This document shows, one piece after another, positions 53,582 through 61,008 of a stretch of 64,000 nt of DNA. How positions within the stretch are numbered: position 1 is the stretch's first letter; every line of letters starts with the position of its first letter. The stretch is from Nocardiopsis suaedae (GTDB lineage: Bacteria; Actinomycetota; Actinomycetes; Streptosporangiales; Streptosporangiaceae): contig NZ_JAQFWP010000021.1 in assembly GCF_027706745.1 (NCBI RefSeq), positions 1-64,000 of the forward strand, read 5' to 3'. The position numbers and the translations under genes were made by a program. The notes under the pieces are model-generated. The model had not been told where the DNA came from, searched no databases, and saw only the letters and a program-made list of their open reading frames with translations.

Positions 53582-54313
53582 ATGCTCGGTATGGTTCTTG
53601 CGGCCGGAGCCGGCCGGAGGCTGCGCCCCTACACCGACACGCTCCCCAAGGCGCTGGTGCCGGTCGACGGCGAGACCACCATCATGGACATCTCGCTGCG
53701 CAACCTGGCGGCCTCGGGCCTGACCGACGTCGTGGTCGTCGTCGGCTACCGCTCCGAGGCGGTCGAGGAGCGCAAGGAGGCGCTGGAGCGCCGCCACGGC
53801 GTGAAGCTGACGCTCGTGTACAACGACAAGGCCGAGGAGTGGAACAACGCCTACTCCCTGTGGACCGCGCGTGAGTACTTCTCCGAGGGCGTCCTCCTGG
53901 TGAACGGCGACACGGTGCACCCGGTGAGTGTGGAAGAGACGCTACTGGCCGCCCGCGGACCGGAGCTCCTCCTGGCGGTGGACAACGTCAAAACCCTCGC
54001 CGACGAAGAGATGAAGGTGACCCTGGACGGCTCGGGCCACCTGGAGCGCATCACCAAGAAGATGGACCCGGCCGCCGCCGCGGGCGAGTACATCGGCGCC
54101 ACCCTCATCGACGGCGCGGCCGCCGGCCGCCTGGCCGACGCCCTCAAGGCCGTTTGGGAGCGCGACCCGGACCTGTACTACGAGGACGGCTTCCAGGAGC
54201 TGGTCGCCCGCGGCGGCAAGATCGCCGTGGCCCCGATCGGCAAGGTCGACTGGGTCGAGGTAGACGACCACGACGACCTCGCGCGCGCCCGGGAGATCGC
54301 ATGCCGCTACTAG
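53582..54313 (+). CDS. LicC-like nucleotidyltransferase
   Basis: 243 residues of the sugar-phosphate nucleotidyltransferase fold: GMVLAAGAGRRLRPYTDTLPKALVPV, VVVVVGYRSEAVEE, NNAYSLWTAREYF (as in LicC and archaeal/bacterial CTP:inositol-1-phosphate cytidylyltransferase), LLVNGDTVHP and VDWVEVDDHDDLARA. It likely activates a small phosphorylated polyol or choline-like alcohol with CTP. It overlaps the next gene by 13 bases. ATG 53582; AAGGAGG lies 10-12 bases upstream. Confidence 0.78.
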   Translation: MLGMVLAAGAGRRLRPYTDTLPKALVPVDGETTIMDISLRNLAASGLTDVVVVVGYRSEAVEERKEALERRHGVKLTLVYNDKAEEWNNAYSLWTAREYFSEGVLLVNGDTVHPVSVEETLLAARGPELLLAVDNVKTLADEEMKVTLDGSGHLERITKKMDPAAAAGEYIGATLIDGAAAGRLADALKAVWERDPDLYYEDGFQELVARGGKIAVAPIGKVDWVEVDDHDDLARAREIACRY

Positions 54314-55368
54314 CCCGGATGCTCCCGTCCCCGCTCACCATCGACGTGCGCCGGGGCGCCATCGCCTCCCTCGGGTCGGTCCTGTCCGACCGCCGCATCG
54401 CCACCTCGGGCCGCATCGCCGTCGCGGTCGGCCCGGGGCAGGGCGGCCAGATCGCCGCCGACCTCGACATGCCCGACTGCGAGGTGGTGCAGGTCGACGG
54501 CGGCAGCGTGGACGCCGCCACCGAGCTGGGCAAGAAGCTGCGTTCGGGCGCCTACGAGGCGGTCGCCGGGATCGGCGGCGGCAAGACCATCGACGTGACC
54601 AAGTACGCCGCCTCCATGGCGGGCGTGCCGATGGTCGCCGTGGCCACCAACCTGGCCCACGACGGCATCTGCTCGCCGACCGCCTCGCTGGAGCACGAGA
54701 GCGGCAAGGGCACCTACGGGGTGTCCATGCCCATCGCGGTGGTCATCGACGTGGACTACGTGCGCGCCGCCCCGCAGCGGCTGGTCCGCTCCGGGGTGGG
54801 GGACGTCGTCTCCAACCTGTCGGCGATCGCCGACTGGGAGCTGGCCGGGCGCGAGCAGGGCGAGCCGGTGGACGGCATGGCCGTCACCTTCGCCCGGGTC
54901 GCCGCCGAGGCGGTGCTCTACCGCACCGACTCGGTCGAGTCCGACGAGTTCCTCACCGTGCTGGCCGAGGCGCTGGTGCTGTCCGGGATGGCGATGTCGG
55001 TGGCCGGGTCGAGCCGTCCGGCCAGCGGCGGGTGCCACGAGATCCTGCACGCCGTCACCCACCTGTACCCCGGGGTGAGCAACCACGGCGAGCTGGCCGG
55101 GATCGGCGCCCTGTTCGCCTACTTCCTGCGCGTGCGGCACCTGGGCGAGGACGACCGGCGCATGCGGGACATCCGCGCCTGCCTGGTCCGCCACGGGCTG
55201 CCCCTGACCCCCGGGGACGTCGGCCTGGACGAGGAGATGTTCGCCCGCGCCGTGGCGCACGCCCCCGCCACCCGGCCGGGGCGCTACACGGTGCTGGAGC
55301 ACCTGGACCTGTCCGAGGACGAGATTCGGCGGAGCGTCGGTGAGTATGTCCAAACCGTCGGTCGCTGA
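54301..55368 (+). CDS. Iron/zinc-dependent glycerol-1-phosphate-dehydrogenase-like protein
   Basis: 355 residues of the AraM/EgsA branch of the Fe-ADH/dehydroquinate synthase superfamily. VAGIGGGKTIDVTKYAA is the NAD(P)-binding loop; NLAHDGICSPTASL, SGGCHEILHAVTHLYPG and SNHGELAGIGALF carry the Asp and two His metal ligands. Such enzymes reduce DHAP to sn-glycerol-1-phosphate. The natural substrate here could be another keto-phosphate. ATG 54301 overlaps the upstream stop by 13 bases, and its own stop overlaps the next gene by 23. Confidence 0.75.
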   Translation: MPLLARMLPSPLTIDVRRGAIASLGSVLSDRRIATSGRIAVAVGPGQGGQIAADLDMPDCEVVQVDGGSVDAATELGKKLRSGAYEAVAGIGGGKTIDVTKYAASMAGVPMVAVATNLAHDGICSPTASLEHESGKGTYGVSMPIAVVIDVDYVRAAPQRLVRSGVGDVVSNLSAIADWELAGREQGEPVDGMAVTFARVAAEAVLYRTDSVESDEFLTVLAEALVLSGMAMSVAGSSRPASGGCHEILHAVTHLYPGVSNHGELAGIGALFAYFLRVRHLGEDDRRMRDIRACLVRHGLPLTPGDVGLDEEMFARAVAHAPATRPGRYTVLEHLDLSEDEIRRSVGEYVQTVGR

Positions 55369-56116
55369 GGTCCGCGCCGGGGGCCAGCCCGAGGGCGTCA
55401 AGGAGCGCGTCAACGAGGAGCACTGGGCCGGCCGCCTGTACATGCGCGACGTGTCCCCCTACCTCAGCACCGTGTTCGTGCGGCTGGGCGTGCCGCCGAA
55501 CCCCATCACCTACCTGATGATGGCCTTCGGCGTGCTCGCCGGGGCCGTCGTCGCCTTCGGCGGCCTGTGGTCGGCGCTGCTGGCCTTCGCCATGGTGCAG
55601 GTCTACCTGCTGCTGGACTGCGTCGACGGCGAGGTGGCGCGCTACACCGGCCGCACCAGCACCGCCGGGATCTACCTGGACCGCATCGGCCACTACGTCT
55701 CCGAGATCGCCCTGCTCATCGGGCTGGGCGTGCGCGCCCAGGGCGCGTTCGAGCCCGGCGGCTGGGTGGTGGCCGGGATGGCCGGGGCGATCGGCGTGGC
55801 GCTGATCAAGGCCGAGACCGACAACGTGGTGGTGGCCCGGGCCAAGGCCGGGCTGCCCGAGCAGGTCTCCCAGGAGGCCATGCGCCCCCGCTCCTCCGGG
55901 CTGAGCCTGGCCCGCAAGGCCGCCTCGGCGCTGCGGTTCCACCGGATCATCCAGGCGGTGGAGCTGTCGGTGCTGCTGGTGGGCGTCGCGGTGGTGGACG
56001 CGGTCCGCGGCGACCTGGACGCCACCCGCGTGCTGGTGGCGGTGTGCGTGGCGGTGGCCGCCCTGCAGACCGTGCTGCACCTGGTCAGCGTGCTGGCCTC
56101 GCGGCGGCTGGAGTAG
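55346..56116 (+). CDS. CDP-alcohol phosphotransferase with altered active-site motif
   Basis: 256 residues with about six helices. The CDP-alcohol motif reads DCVDGEVARY...GIYLDRIGHY: residues 91, 94 and 112 are the conserved aspartates, but the fourth motif position (116, normally Asp and the catalytic base) is His. The family joins a CDP-linked alcohol to an acceptor lipid or sugar alcohol. ATG 55346 lies two codons after a GTG at 55340. With the two preceding genes it forms a logical chain: keto-phosphate reduction, CTP activation, transfer to a membrane acceptor. Confidence 0.75.
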   Translation: MSKPSVAEVRAGGQPEGVKERVNEEHWAGRLYMRDVSPYLSTVFVRLGVPPNPITYLMMAFGVLAGAVVAFGGLWSALLAFAMVQVYLLLDCVDGEVARYTGRTSTAGIYLDRIGHYVSEIALLIGLGVRAQGAFEPGGWVVAGMAGAIGVALIKAETDNVVVARAKAGLPEQVSQEAMRPRSSGLSLARKAASALRFHRIIQAVELSVLLVGVAVVDAVRGDLDATRVLVAVCVAVAALQTVLHLVSVLASRRLE

Positions 56117-56138
56117 GGCGGGCGGCCACGGGTCCTCC

Positions 56139-56190
56139 GGGCGGCGCCCCGACACGCGGGGCGCCGCCCTTCCCGCCGTGGCGGGAAGGG
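56139..56190 (+). terminator. Double hairpin after the CDP-alcohol module
   Basis: First stem GGGCGGCGCCCCG (56139-56151) with 56157-56169, perfect 13 bp. A second perfect 11-bp inverted repeat (56167-56177 with 56180-56190) shares three bases with the first, so the two cannot both fully form. Acts as terminator of the long rightward operon. Confidence 0.75.
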
Positions 56191-56274
56191 AAACCGTCCC
56201 TTATCTTTTCGTTAGCGGGTTCGCGGGAGTGTAAGGTCCCGTCCACCCGTCGTCCACGCCTACGAACGGTTGCC

Positions 56275-57216
56275 ATGAACCGACACGTGTCCGAGGAAGC
56301 GCCCCGGGAAGCCGTCCAGGAGGCACCCGCGCCGGCGTCCACCGGGGGTGCCGAGCGTTTGAAGATCTCGTGCGTCGTGCTGACCATGGGCAACCGCCCG
56401 GCCGAGCTGCGCCGCGCGGTCAAGAGCGTGCTGGAGCAGCGCGGCGCCGACGTCGACGTGGTGGTCGTGGGCAACGGCGCCGACCTGCCGGAGCTGCCCG
56501 CGGGGGTGGCGACCCTGCGCCTGGAGGAGAACCTGGGCATCCCCGAGGGGCGCAACCAGGGGGCGGCCGCCACCGACGGCGACGTCCTGCTCTTCCTCGA
56601 CGACGACGGCTGGTACCGCTCGCCGGACCTGTGCCGCCGCCTCGCCGACCGGTTCGCCGCCGACCCGGGCCTGGGGGCGCTCTCGTTCCGCATCGCCGAC
56701 CCGGACGGCGGCCCCGACCAGCGCCGCCACGTGCCGCGGCTGCGCGCGGGCGACCCGCGCCGCTCCAGCCGGGTGACCACCTTCCTCGGCGGCGCCTGCG
56801 CCATCCGCCGCGCGGCCTTCGAGGCCGGAGGGGGGCTGCCCGGCGGGTTCTTCTACGCCCACGAGGAGACCGACCTGGCCTGGCGCATCCTGGACGCCGG
56901 GTACCACATCGAGTACGACGCCGAGTCGGTCATGTACCACCCGGCGGCGGCGCCGACCCGGCACGCCGACTTCTACCGGCTCAACGCCCGCAACCGGGTG
57001 TGGCTGGCCCGGCGCAACCTGCCGTGGCCGCTGGCCGGGCTCTACCTGGCGAACTGGGTGGGCATGACGGTGCTGCGGGAGCGCTCGGGCCCGGCGCTGC
57101 GCGCCTGGTTCCAGGGGTTCGGCGAGGGGTGGCGCACCGAGGCCGGGCCGCGCACCCCGATCTCCTGGCGGACGGCCTGGCGGATGGCCCGCGACGGCCG
57201 CCCGCCCGTCATCTGA
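56275..57216 (+). CDS. GT2 family glycosyltransferase, rhamnosyl/galactofuranosyl-type
   Basis: 313 residues. GT-A motifs: SCVVLTMGNRPAELRRAVKS, VVVVGNGADLPE, ENLGIPEGRNQGAAATDGD, FLDDDGWY (DDD metal site), and FFYAHEETDLAWRIL (acceptor EETD). No membrane segment is obvious. It resembles WsaF/GlfT-like and rhamnosyltransferases that act on lipid-linked intermediates. ATG 56275 was chosen; the upstream frame belongs to the previous gene's antisense. It is preceded by its own promoter region after the double hairpin. Confidence 0.82.
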   Translation: MNRHVSEEAPREAVQEAPAPASTGGAERLKISCVVLTMGNRPAELRRAVKSVLEQRGADVDVVVVGNGADLPELPAGVATLRLEENLGIPEGRNQGAAATDGDVLLFLDDDGWYRSPDLCRRLADRFAADPGLGALSFRIADPDGGPDQRRHVPRLRAGDPRRSSRVTTFLGGACAIRRAAFEAGGGLPGGFFYAHEETDLAWRILDAGYHIEYDAESVMYHPAAAPTRHADFYRLNARNRVWLARRNLPWPLAGLYLANWVGMTVLRERSGPALRAWFQGFGEGWRTEAGPRTPISWRTAWRMARDGRPPVI

Positions 57217-57237
57217 GACCGGGAGGGCCCAGAGGGA

Positions 57238-57846
57238 TCAGAGCTCGGTCCACACCTCGCCGTACTCCAGGCGGGGCAGGCGGGGGAACTCGTGCGGCCC
57301 CGCGGGCTCGCCGATGTTGACCACCATGAAGCTGCGCAGCGCGGAGCCGGCGAAGAACTCGGCGTCCACCCCCGGGTGGTCGAACCCGTTCATGGGGCCG
57401 GCGGCCAGCCCGGCGGCGCGCACGCCGATGAGGAAGTACCCGGCCTGCAGGTGCGCGTTGAGCGCCGCGGGGCCGGGGCGGGCCCCGGGGTCGCCGAAGG
57501 CGCCGCGGACCATCTCGGCGCGGTCGGGGAAGAACGACTCGGCCTTCTCGTGGAAGTCGGTGTCGTAGGCGAGCACGGCGGTGAGCGGCGCGGCCCCGGT
57601 CTTGGCGCGGTTGCCCTCGGCCAGCAGGGGCAGCAGCCGGGCGCGGCTCTCGTCGGAGCGGAGCAGCAGGACGCGCAGGGGCTGGACGTTCATCGCGGTC
57701 GGCCCGTACTTGACCAGGTCGTGCACGGCCCGCAGCTTCTCCTCCGGGACGGGCCCGGGGCCGAAGGCGTTGGCCGAGCGGGCCTCGCGGAAGAGCAGGT
57801 CCTGGGCGTCCTTGGGCAGGGCCAGCGGGTCGGCGCTCGCGGTCAT
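57238..57846 (-). CDS. RutE-like malonic semialdehyde reductase / nitroreductase-fold protein
   Basis: 202 residues. FREARSANAFGPGPVPEEKLRAVHDLVKYGPTAMNVQPLRVLLLR is very close to RutE/HadB-type nitroreductases (FMN, reduces malonic semialdehyde to 3-hydroxypropionate). AYDTDFHEKAESFFP and VGVDAEFF-like segments support this. ATG 57846 follows GAGGAG. If true, it could complete uracil degradation begun by a Rut-type route, but the operon at 26-29 kb uses the reductive route, so the link is uncertain. Preceded by a palindrome likely to be an operator. Confidence 0.8.
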   Translation of the reverse strand: MTASADPLALPKDAQDLLFREARSANAFGPGPVPEEKLRAVHDLVKYGPTAMNVQPLRVLLLRSDESRARLLPLLAEGNRAKTGAAPLTAVLAYDTDFHEKAESFFPDRAEMVRGAFGDPGARPGPAALNAHLQAGYFLIGVRAAGLAAGPMNGFDHPGVDAEFFAGSALRSFMVVNIGEPAGPHEFPRLPRLEYGEVWTEL

Positions 57847-57881
57847 GGTGTCTCCTCTCGTGCCGGGTCCGCGCAGACGTA

Positions 57882-57895
57882 CATGCGTTTGCATG
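57882..57895. promoter_or_regulatory. Palindromic operator candidate upstream of the nitroreductase gene
   Basis: CATGC-GTTT-GCATG with perfect 5-bp arms, 36 nt upstream of the ATG, where a MarR/TetR/HxlR-type repressor site would be expected. No such regulator gene is adjacent. Confidence 0.4.
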
Positions 57896-57991
57896 GAAAT
57901 CGCGGACACGACGGGGGCAACCGGGCCCCGCGGGAGGCTATTCCGGCACGGCGGCCGGTGTGGCGGTGCTCACAAGGCGCTCACACGGCGC

Positions 57992-59125
57992 TCACACGGG
58001 CGCGGGCGCGCGGTGCGGTAACGCCCGCAGGCCCGGCTCGGCGCGGGCCCACTCCTCCAGCTGGCGCACGAACGCCTTGGCCTGGACGGGCCAGTGGTAG
58101 TGCTCCCGGGCGATCTCGTGGCCGGTGCGGGCGAAGCGGGAGCGCAGTCCCGGATCGCCGCGCAGCAGCAGCGCCGCCTCGGCGGCGGCCCGCGGGTCGG
58201 CGTGCGGGACCACGACCCCGCAGGCCCCCTCCGGGCGGCCGGCCACCAGCGCCTCGGCCGCCGGGGTCGGGGTGGTGATCACCGGCAGCCCGTGCGCCAT
58301 GTACTCGACCACCTTGGTGGGCAGCGAGTGCCGGTAGTTGGGCGTGTCGTGCAGCAGGCTCATCCCGGCCATCGCCCCGCTGACCATGCGCAGCGCCCGG
58401 TCGTTGGGGACGAACCCGAACCAGCGCACCGCCCCCTCCTGCTGGGCGGCGCGCAGCATCGGCCGCACCGACGGGTCGGCGGCGCCGATCACGTCCACCC
58501 GCACCCCGTGCGGGCGCAGCAGCCGCCCGGCCTCCACCAGCTCGCGGGCGCCGCGGGCGTTGGACAGGTGGCCCAGGTAGACGACCCGGTCGTGGCCGGG
58601 CTGGCGGGCCGGGCGCTCGGGGACGAAGGTGGTGTTGGGCACCACCGGGTGCGCTCCGGCGAACCGGCCGCGGTAGCCCTCCTCGGCCAGCAGCAGGTGC
58701 ATGCGGCCCTCGGCCCGCCGCTCGAACGAGCGCACCACCGGGGCCAGCGGCCTGCGCAGCGGCCGGGGCATCCACGGCTTGGTGAGCAGCGCCGCGGCCG
58801 CGTCCTCGTGCACGTCCCACACGGTGGCCGGGCGGCGCCGGGGCAGGGCCAGCATCAGCTCGGGGTCGTGGAAGACCAGCACGTCGGCCTTGGGGACGTG
58901 CTCGGCGAGCGCGGCCCGGGCGGCCCGCAGCGCGCGCAGCCGGCGCCGGCCCGCCGCGCGGGGCAGGTCCACGGCCTCCAGTTCGGGCCAGGGGGTCACC
59001 CCGCGCTCGCGGAAGGGAGCGGCATAGGTGACCGTGTGGCCGGCGTCCAGCAGCGCGCGGATCTGCCGGTGCAGGATGCGCGCGTCCTCCGGGTGGTGGA
59101 CCACGGTGGCCACGAGTGCGTGCAT
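57992..59125 (-). CDS. GT4-like glycosyltransferase
   Basis: 377 residues, GT-B fold. The acceptor half begins HALVATVVHHPEDARILHRQ with FHDPELMLALP and WDVHEDAAA; the donor half has RVVYLGHLSNARGARELVEA, FVPNDRALRMVSGAMAGMSLL, and NYRHSLPTKVVEYMAHGLPVITT (the nucleotide-sugar EX7E-like region as KVVEYMAHGLPV). It probably uses a UDP- or GDP-sugar on a lipid-linked acceptor. ATG 59125 was chosen over an upstream extension to 59200. Transcribed opposite to the two neighbouring rightward blocks. Confidence 0.82.
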   Translation of the reverse strand: MHALVATVVHHPEDARILHRQIRALLDAGHTVTYAAPFRERGVTPWPELEAVDLPRAAGRRRLRALRAARAALAEHVPKADVLVFHDPELMLALPRRRPATVWDVHEDAAAALLTKPWMPRPLRRPLAPVVRSFERRAEGRMHLLLAEEGYRGRFAGAHPVVPNTTFVPERPARQPGHDRVVYLGHLSNARGARELVEAGRLLRPHGVRVDVIGAADPSVRPMLRAAQQEGAVRWFGFVPNDRALRMVSGAMAGMSLLHDTPNYRHSLPTKVVEYMAHGLPVITTPTPAAEALVAGRPEGACGVVVPHADPRAAAEAALLLRGDPGLRSRFARTGHEIAREHYHWPVQAKAFVRQLEEWARAEPGLRALPHRAPAPV

Positions 59126-59269
59126 GAGCGCCTCCGCCTGATGCTCCTGTCCCGGCCGGAGGGGAGAACCCGCCCGGGCGGGCGGCCGACCTGCGCCCAA
59201 CCTAGGCGCGGGCGGGAAACGGAGGGTGAATGCCGCGGTTACACACAGGGGTGGGGGTGATGAAGACGC

Positions 59270-59298
59270 GGGGCCCAGCCCGCGGGGGGCTGGGCCCC
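59270..59298 (-). terminator. Terminator of the wecC-like gene
   Basis: Perfect 12-bp stem GGGGCCCAGCCC (59270-59281) with 59287-59298; 25 nt after the dehydrogenase stop on the minus strand. Confidence 0.78.
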
Positions 59299-59323
59299 GG
59301 GCGCTCGCACGGGGGCGGGGCCC

Positions 59324-60646
59324 TCAGAGGACCTGCACGCCCTCGCGCTCGATCGGCGCGGTGGTGCGGCCCTGGGGCGGGACCTCCGGGTCCAGCCGGC
59401 GCAGGACGCCGCGGGTGTCCAGCAGCAGCCGGGCGTGCTCGGTCAGCAGCTTGGGCCGGTAGTCGGGGTGGTCGGTGAGCAGCACCGTGAGGTCGGCCTC
59501 ACGCAGCGCCTCCTCCAGGTCCAGCGCGCGCGGGACGTCCTGCCCGCCCACGCTCCACTCCTCGACGTGGGGGTCGTGGTAGGTGAGCGCGGCCCCCTTC
59601 TCGGCCAGCTTGCGCGCCACCGGGCGGGCGGGCGACTCGCGCTGGTCGGCGATGCCGGCCTTGTAGGTGACGCCGAGCAGCAGCACCCGCGACCGGGACA
59701 GCGCCAGCCCGGCGTCGTTGAGCAGCTCCTGGGCGCGCTGCAGCACGTACCCCGGCATCCGGGCGTTGATCTCCTGGGCCAGCTCCACGAACCGGAACGG
59801 GTAGCCCAGGGTCTTGACCTTGTACGACAGGTAGTTGGGGTCGATCGGGATGCAGTGCCCGCCGACGCCGGGGCCGGGATAGAACGCCTGGAACCCGAAC
59901 GGCTTGGTGGCGGCGCAGGCGATGGAGTCCCACAGGTCCACGCCCAGCTCCTGGCAGAACACCGCCATCTCGTTGACCAGCGCGATGTTGACGTGCCGGT
60001 AGGTGTTCTCCAGCAGCTTGGCCATCTCCGCCTCGCGGGTGCCGCGGGCGCGCACCACCTCGGCGACGAACCGGCCGTAGAACCGGGCGGCCAGCTCACC
60101 GCAGCGCTCGGTCATCCCGCCGACGACCTTGGGCGTGTTGGCCACCCCGAAGGCGGCGTTGCCCGGGTCGATGCGCTCGGGCGAGAACGCCAGGTGGAAG
60201 TCGGCCCCGGCGACCAGGCCGGACTCCTCCAGCAGCGGGCGCAGGACCTCTTCGGTGGTGCCCGGGTAGGTGGTGGACTCCAGCACCACCAGGGTGCCCG
60301 GGCGCAGCCGTTCGGCGATCATCCGCCCGGCGGCCGAGACGGCGCCCAGGTCGGGCCCGCCCTCGTCGGAGAGCGGGGTGGGCACGCAGACCACGATGGT
60401 CGAGGCGCGCCCCAGGACCTCGGGGTCGGCCGTGGCGGTGAACCCGCCGGCCAGCATCTCGGCCACGTCGTCGGCGGACAGGTCGTCGACGTGCGAGGCG
60501 CCGGAGTTCAGTCCGTCGACGACGGCGGGGCTGACGTCGAGGCCGGTGACCGTGATACCGGCGCGGACGGCCTCCTGGGCCAGCGGGAGGCCGACGTATC
60601 CGAGTCCGATGACGACCAGGTCCGTGGTCGGGGTAGCGGCGTCCAC
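59324..60646 (-). CDS. wecC: Nucleotide-sugar dehydrogenase, UDP-ManNAc/UDP-GlcNAc type
   Basis: 440 residues from GTG 60646. VVIGLGYVGLPLAQEAV (NAD), VCVPTPLSDEG, ESTTYPGTTEEVL, FSPERIDPGN, and the catalytic GVGGHCIPIDPNYLSYK cysteine are intact. This WecC/WbpA branch oxidises UDP-ManNAc or UDP-GlcNAc at C6; the WecB epimerase gene nearby (62847) makes UDP-ManNAc likely, giving UDP-ManNAcA. It is clearly distinct from the UDP-glucose dehydrogenase at 43399. AAGGTGAGG lies upstream of the GTG. Confidence 0.85.
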   Translation of the reverse strand: MDAATPTTDLVVIGLGYVGLPLAQEAVRAGITVTGLDVSPAVVDGLNSGASHVDDLSADDVAEMLAGGFTATADPEVLGRASTIVVCVPTPLSDEGGPDLGAVSAAGRMIAERLRPGTLVVLESTTYPGTTEEVLRPLLEESGLVAGADFHLAFSPERIDPGNAAFGVANTPKVVGGMTERCGELAARFYGRFVAEVVRARGTREAEMAKLLENTYRHVNIALVNEMAVFCQELGVDLWDSIACAATKPFGFQAFYPGPGVGGHCIPIDPNYLSYKVKTLGYPFRFVELAQEINARMPGYVLQRAQELLNDAGLALSRSRVLLLGVTYKAGIADQRESPARPVARKLAEKGAALTYHDPHVEEWSVGGQDVPRALDLEEALREADLTVLLTDHPDYRPKLLTEHARLLLDTRGVLRRLDPEVPPQGRTTAPIEREGVQVL

Positions 60647-61008
60647 AGGGCCCCTCACCTTCTTGGAAGCGCTGCCCGGAAGCAGCGGTGGAAAACGATG
60701 TGTCGGGGAACGGTGCTCGCTTCGGCTAGACGCCCGAGCGTAGTTCCGGGATGGCCGCCCGCGGCCGACTCGGCCAGCTCCGGACATCTCGTCGAAGGGT
60801 GCATATTCGGCCCCCAGGGGTGGGATATGCGCGCCGTTCCGGCGGTGCCGGCGCGGTGCCGCGGCACGGGTCCGCCCAGGTCCCGCGGGCGCCACCGGTG
60901 CCCGATTTCTGACTGTACGGCGGTTTTCGCTGGTGGGATCACCGGAATTCCGAACGGCCCGGAGGAATTAACTCCGGTGTCACCCCGGGTTTCTCCGGTG
61001 CCCACCGT
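60647..61008. other. Intergenic region between two minus-strand genes
   Basis: About 360 bases with no convincing gene. It holds an imperfect hairpin CACCGGAATTCC/GGAATT-AAC-TCCGGTG (60940-60979), 30-70 nt downstream of the glycosyltransferase stop, that may terminate it, and the promoter of the dehydrogenase. Confidence 0.4.
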
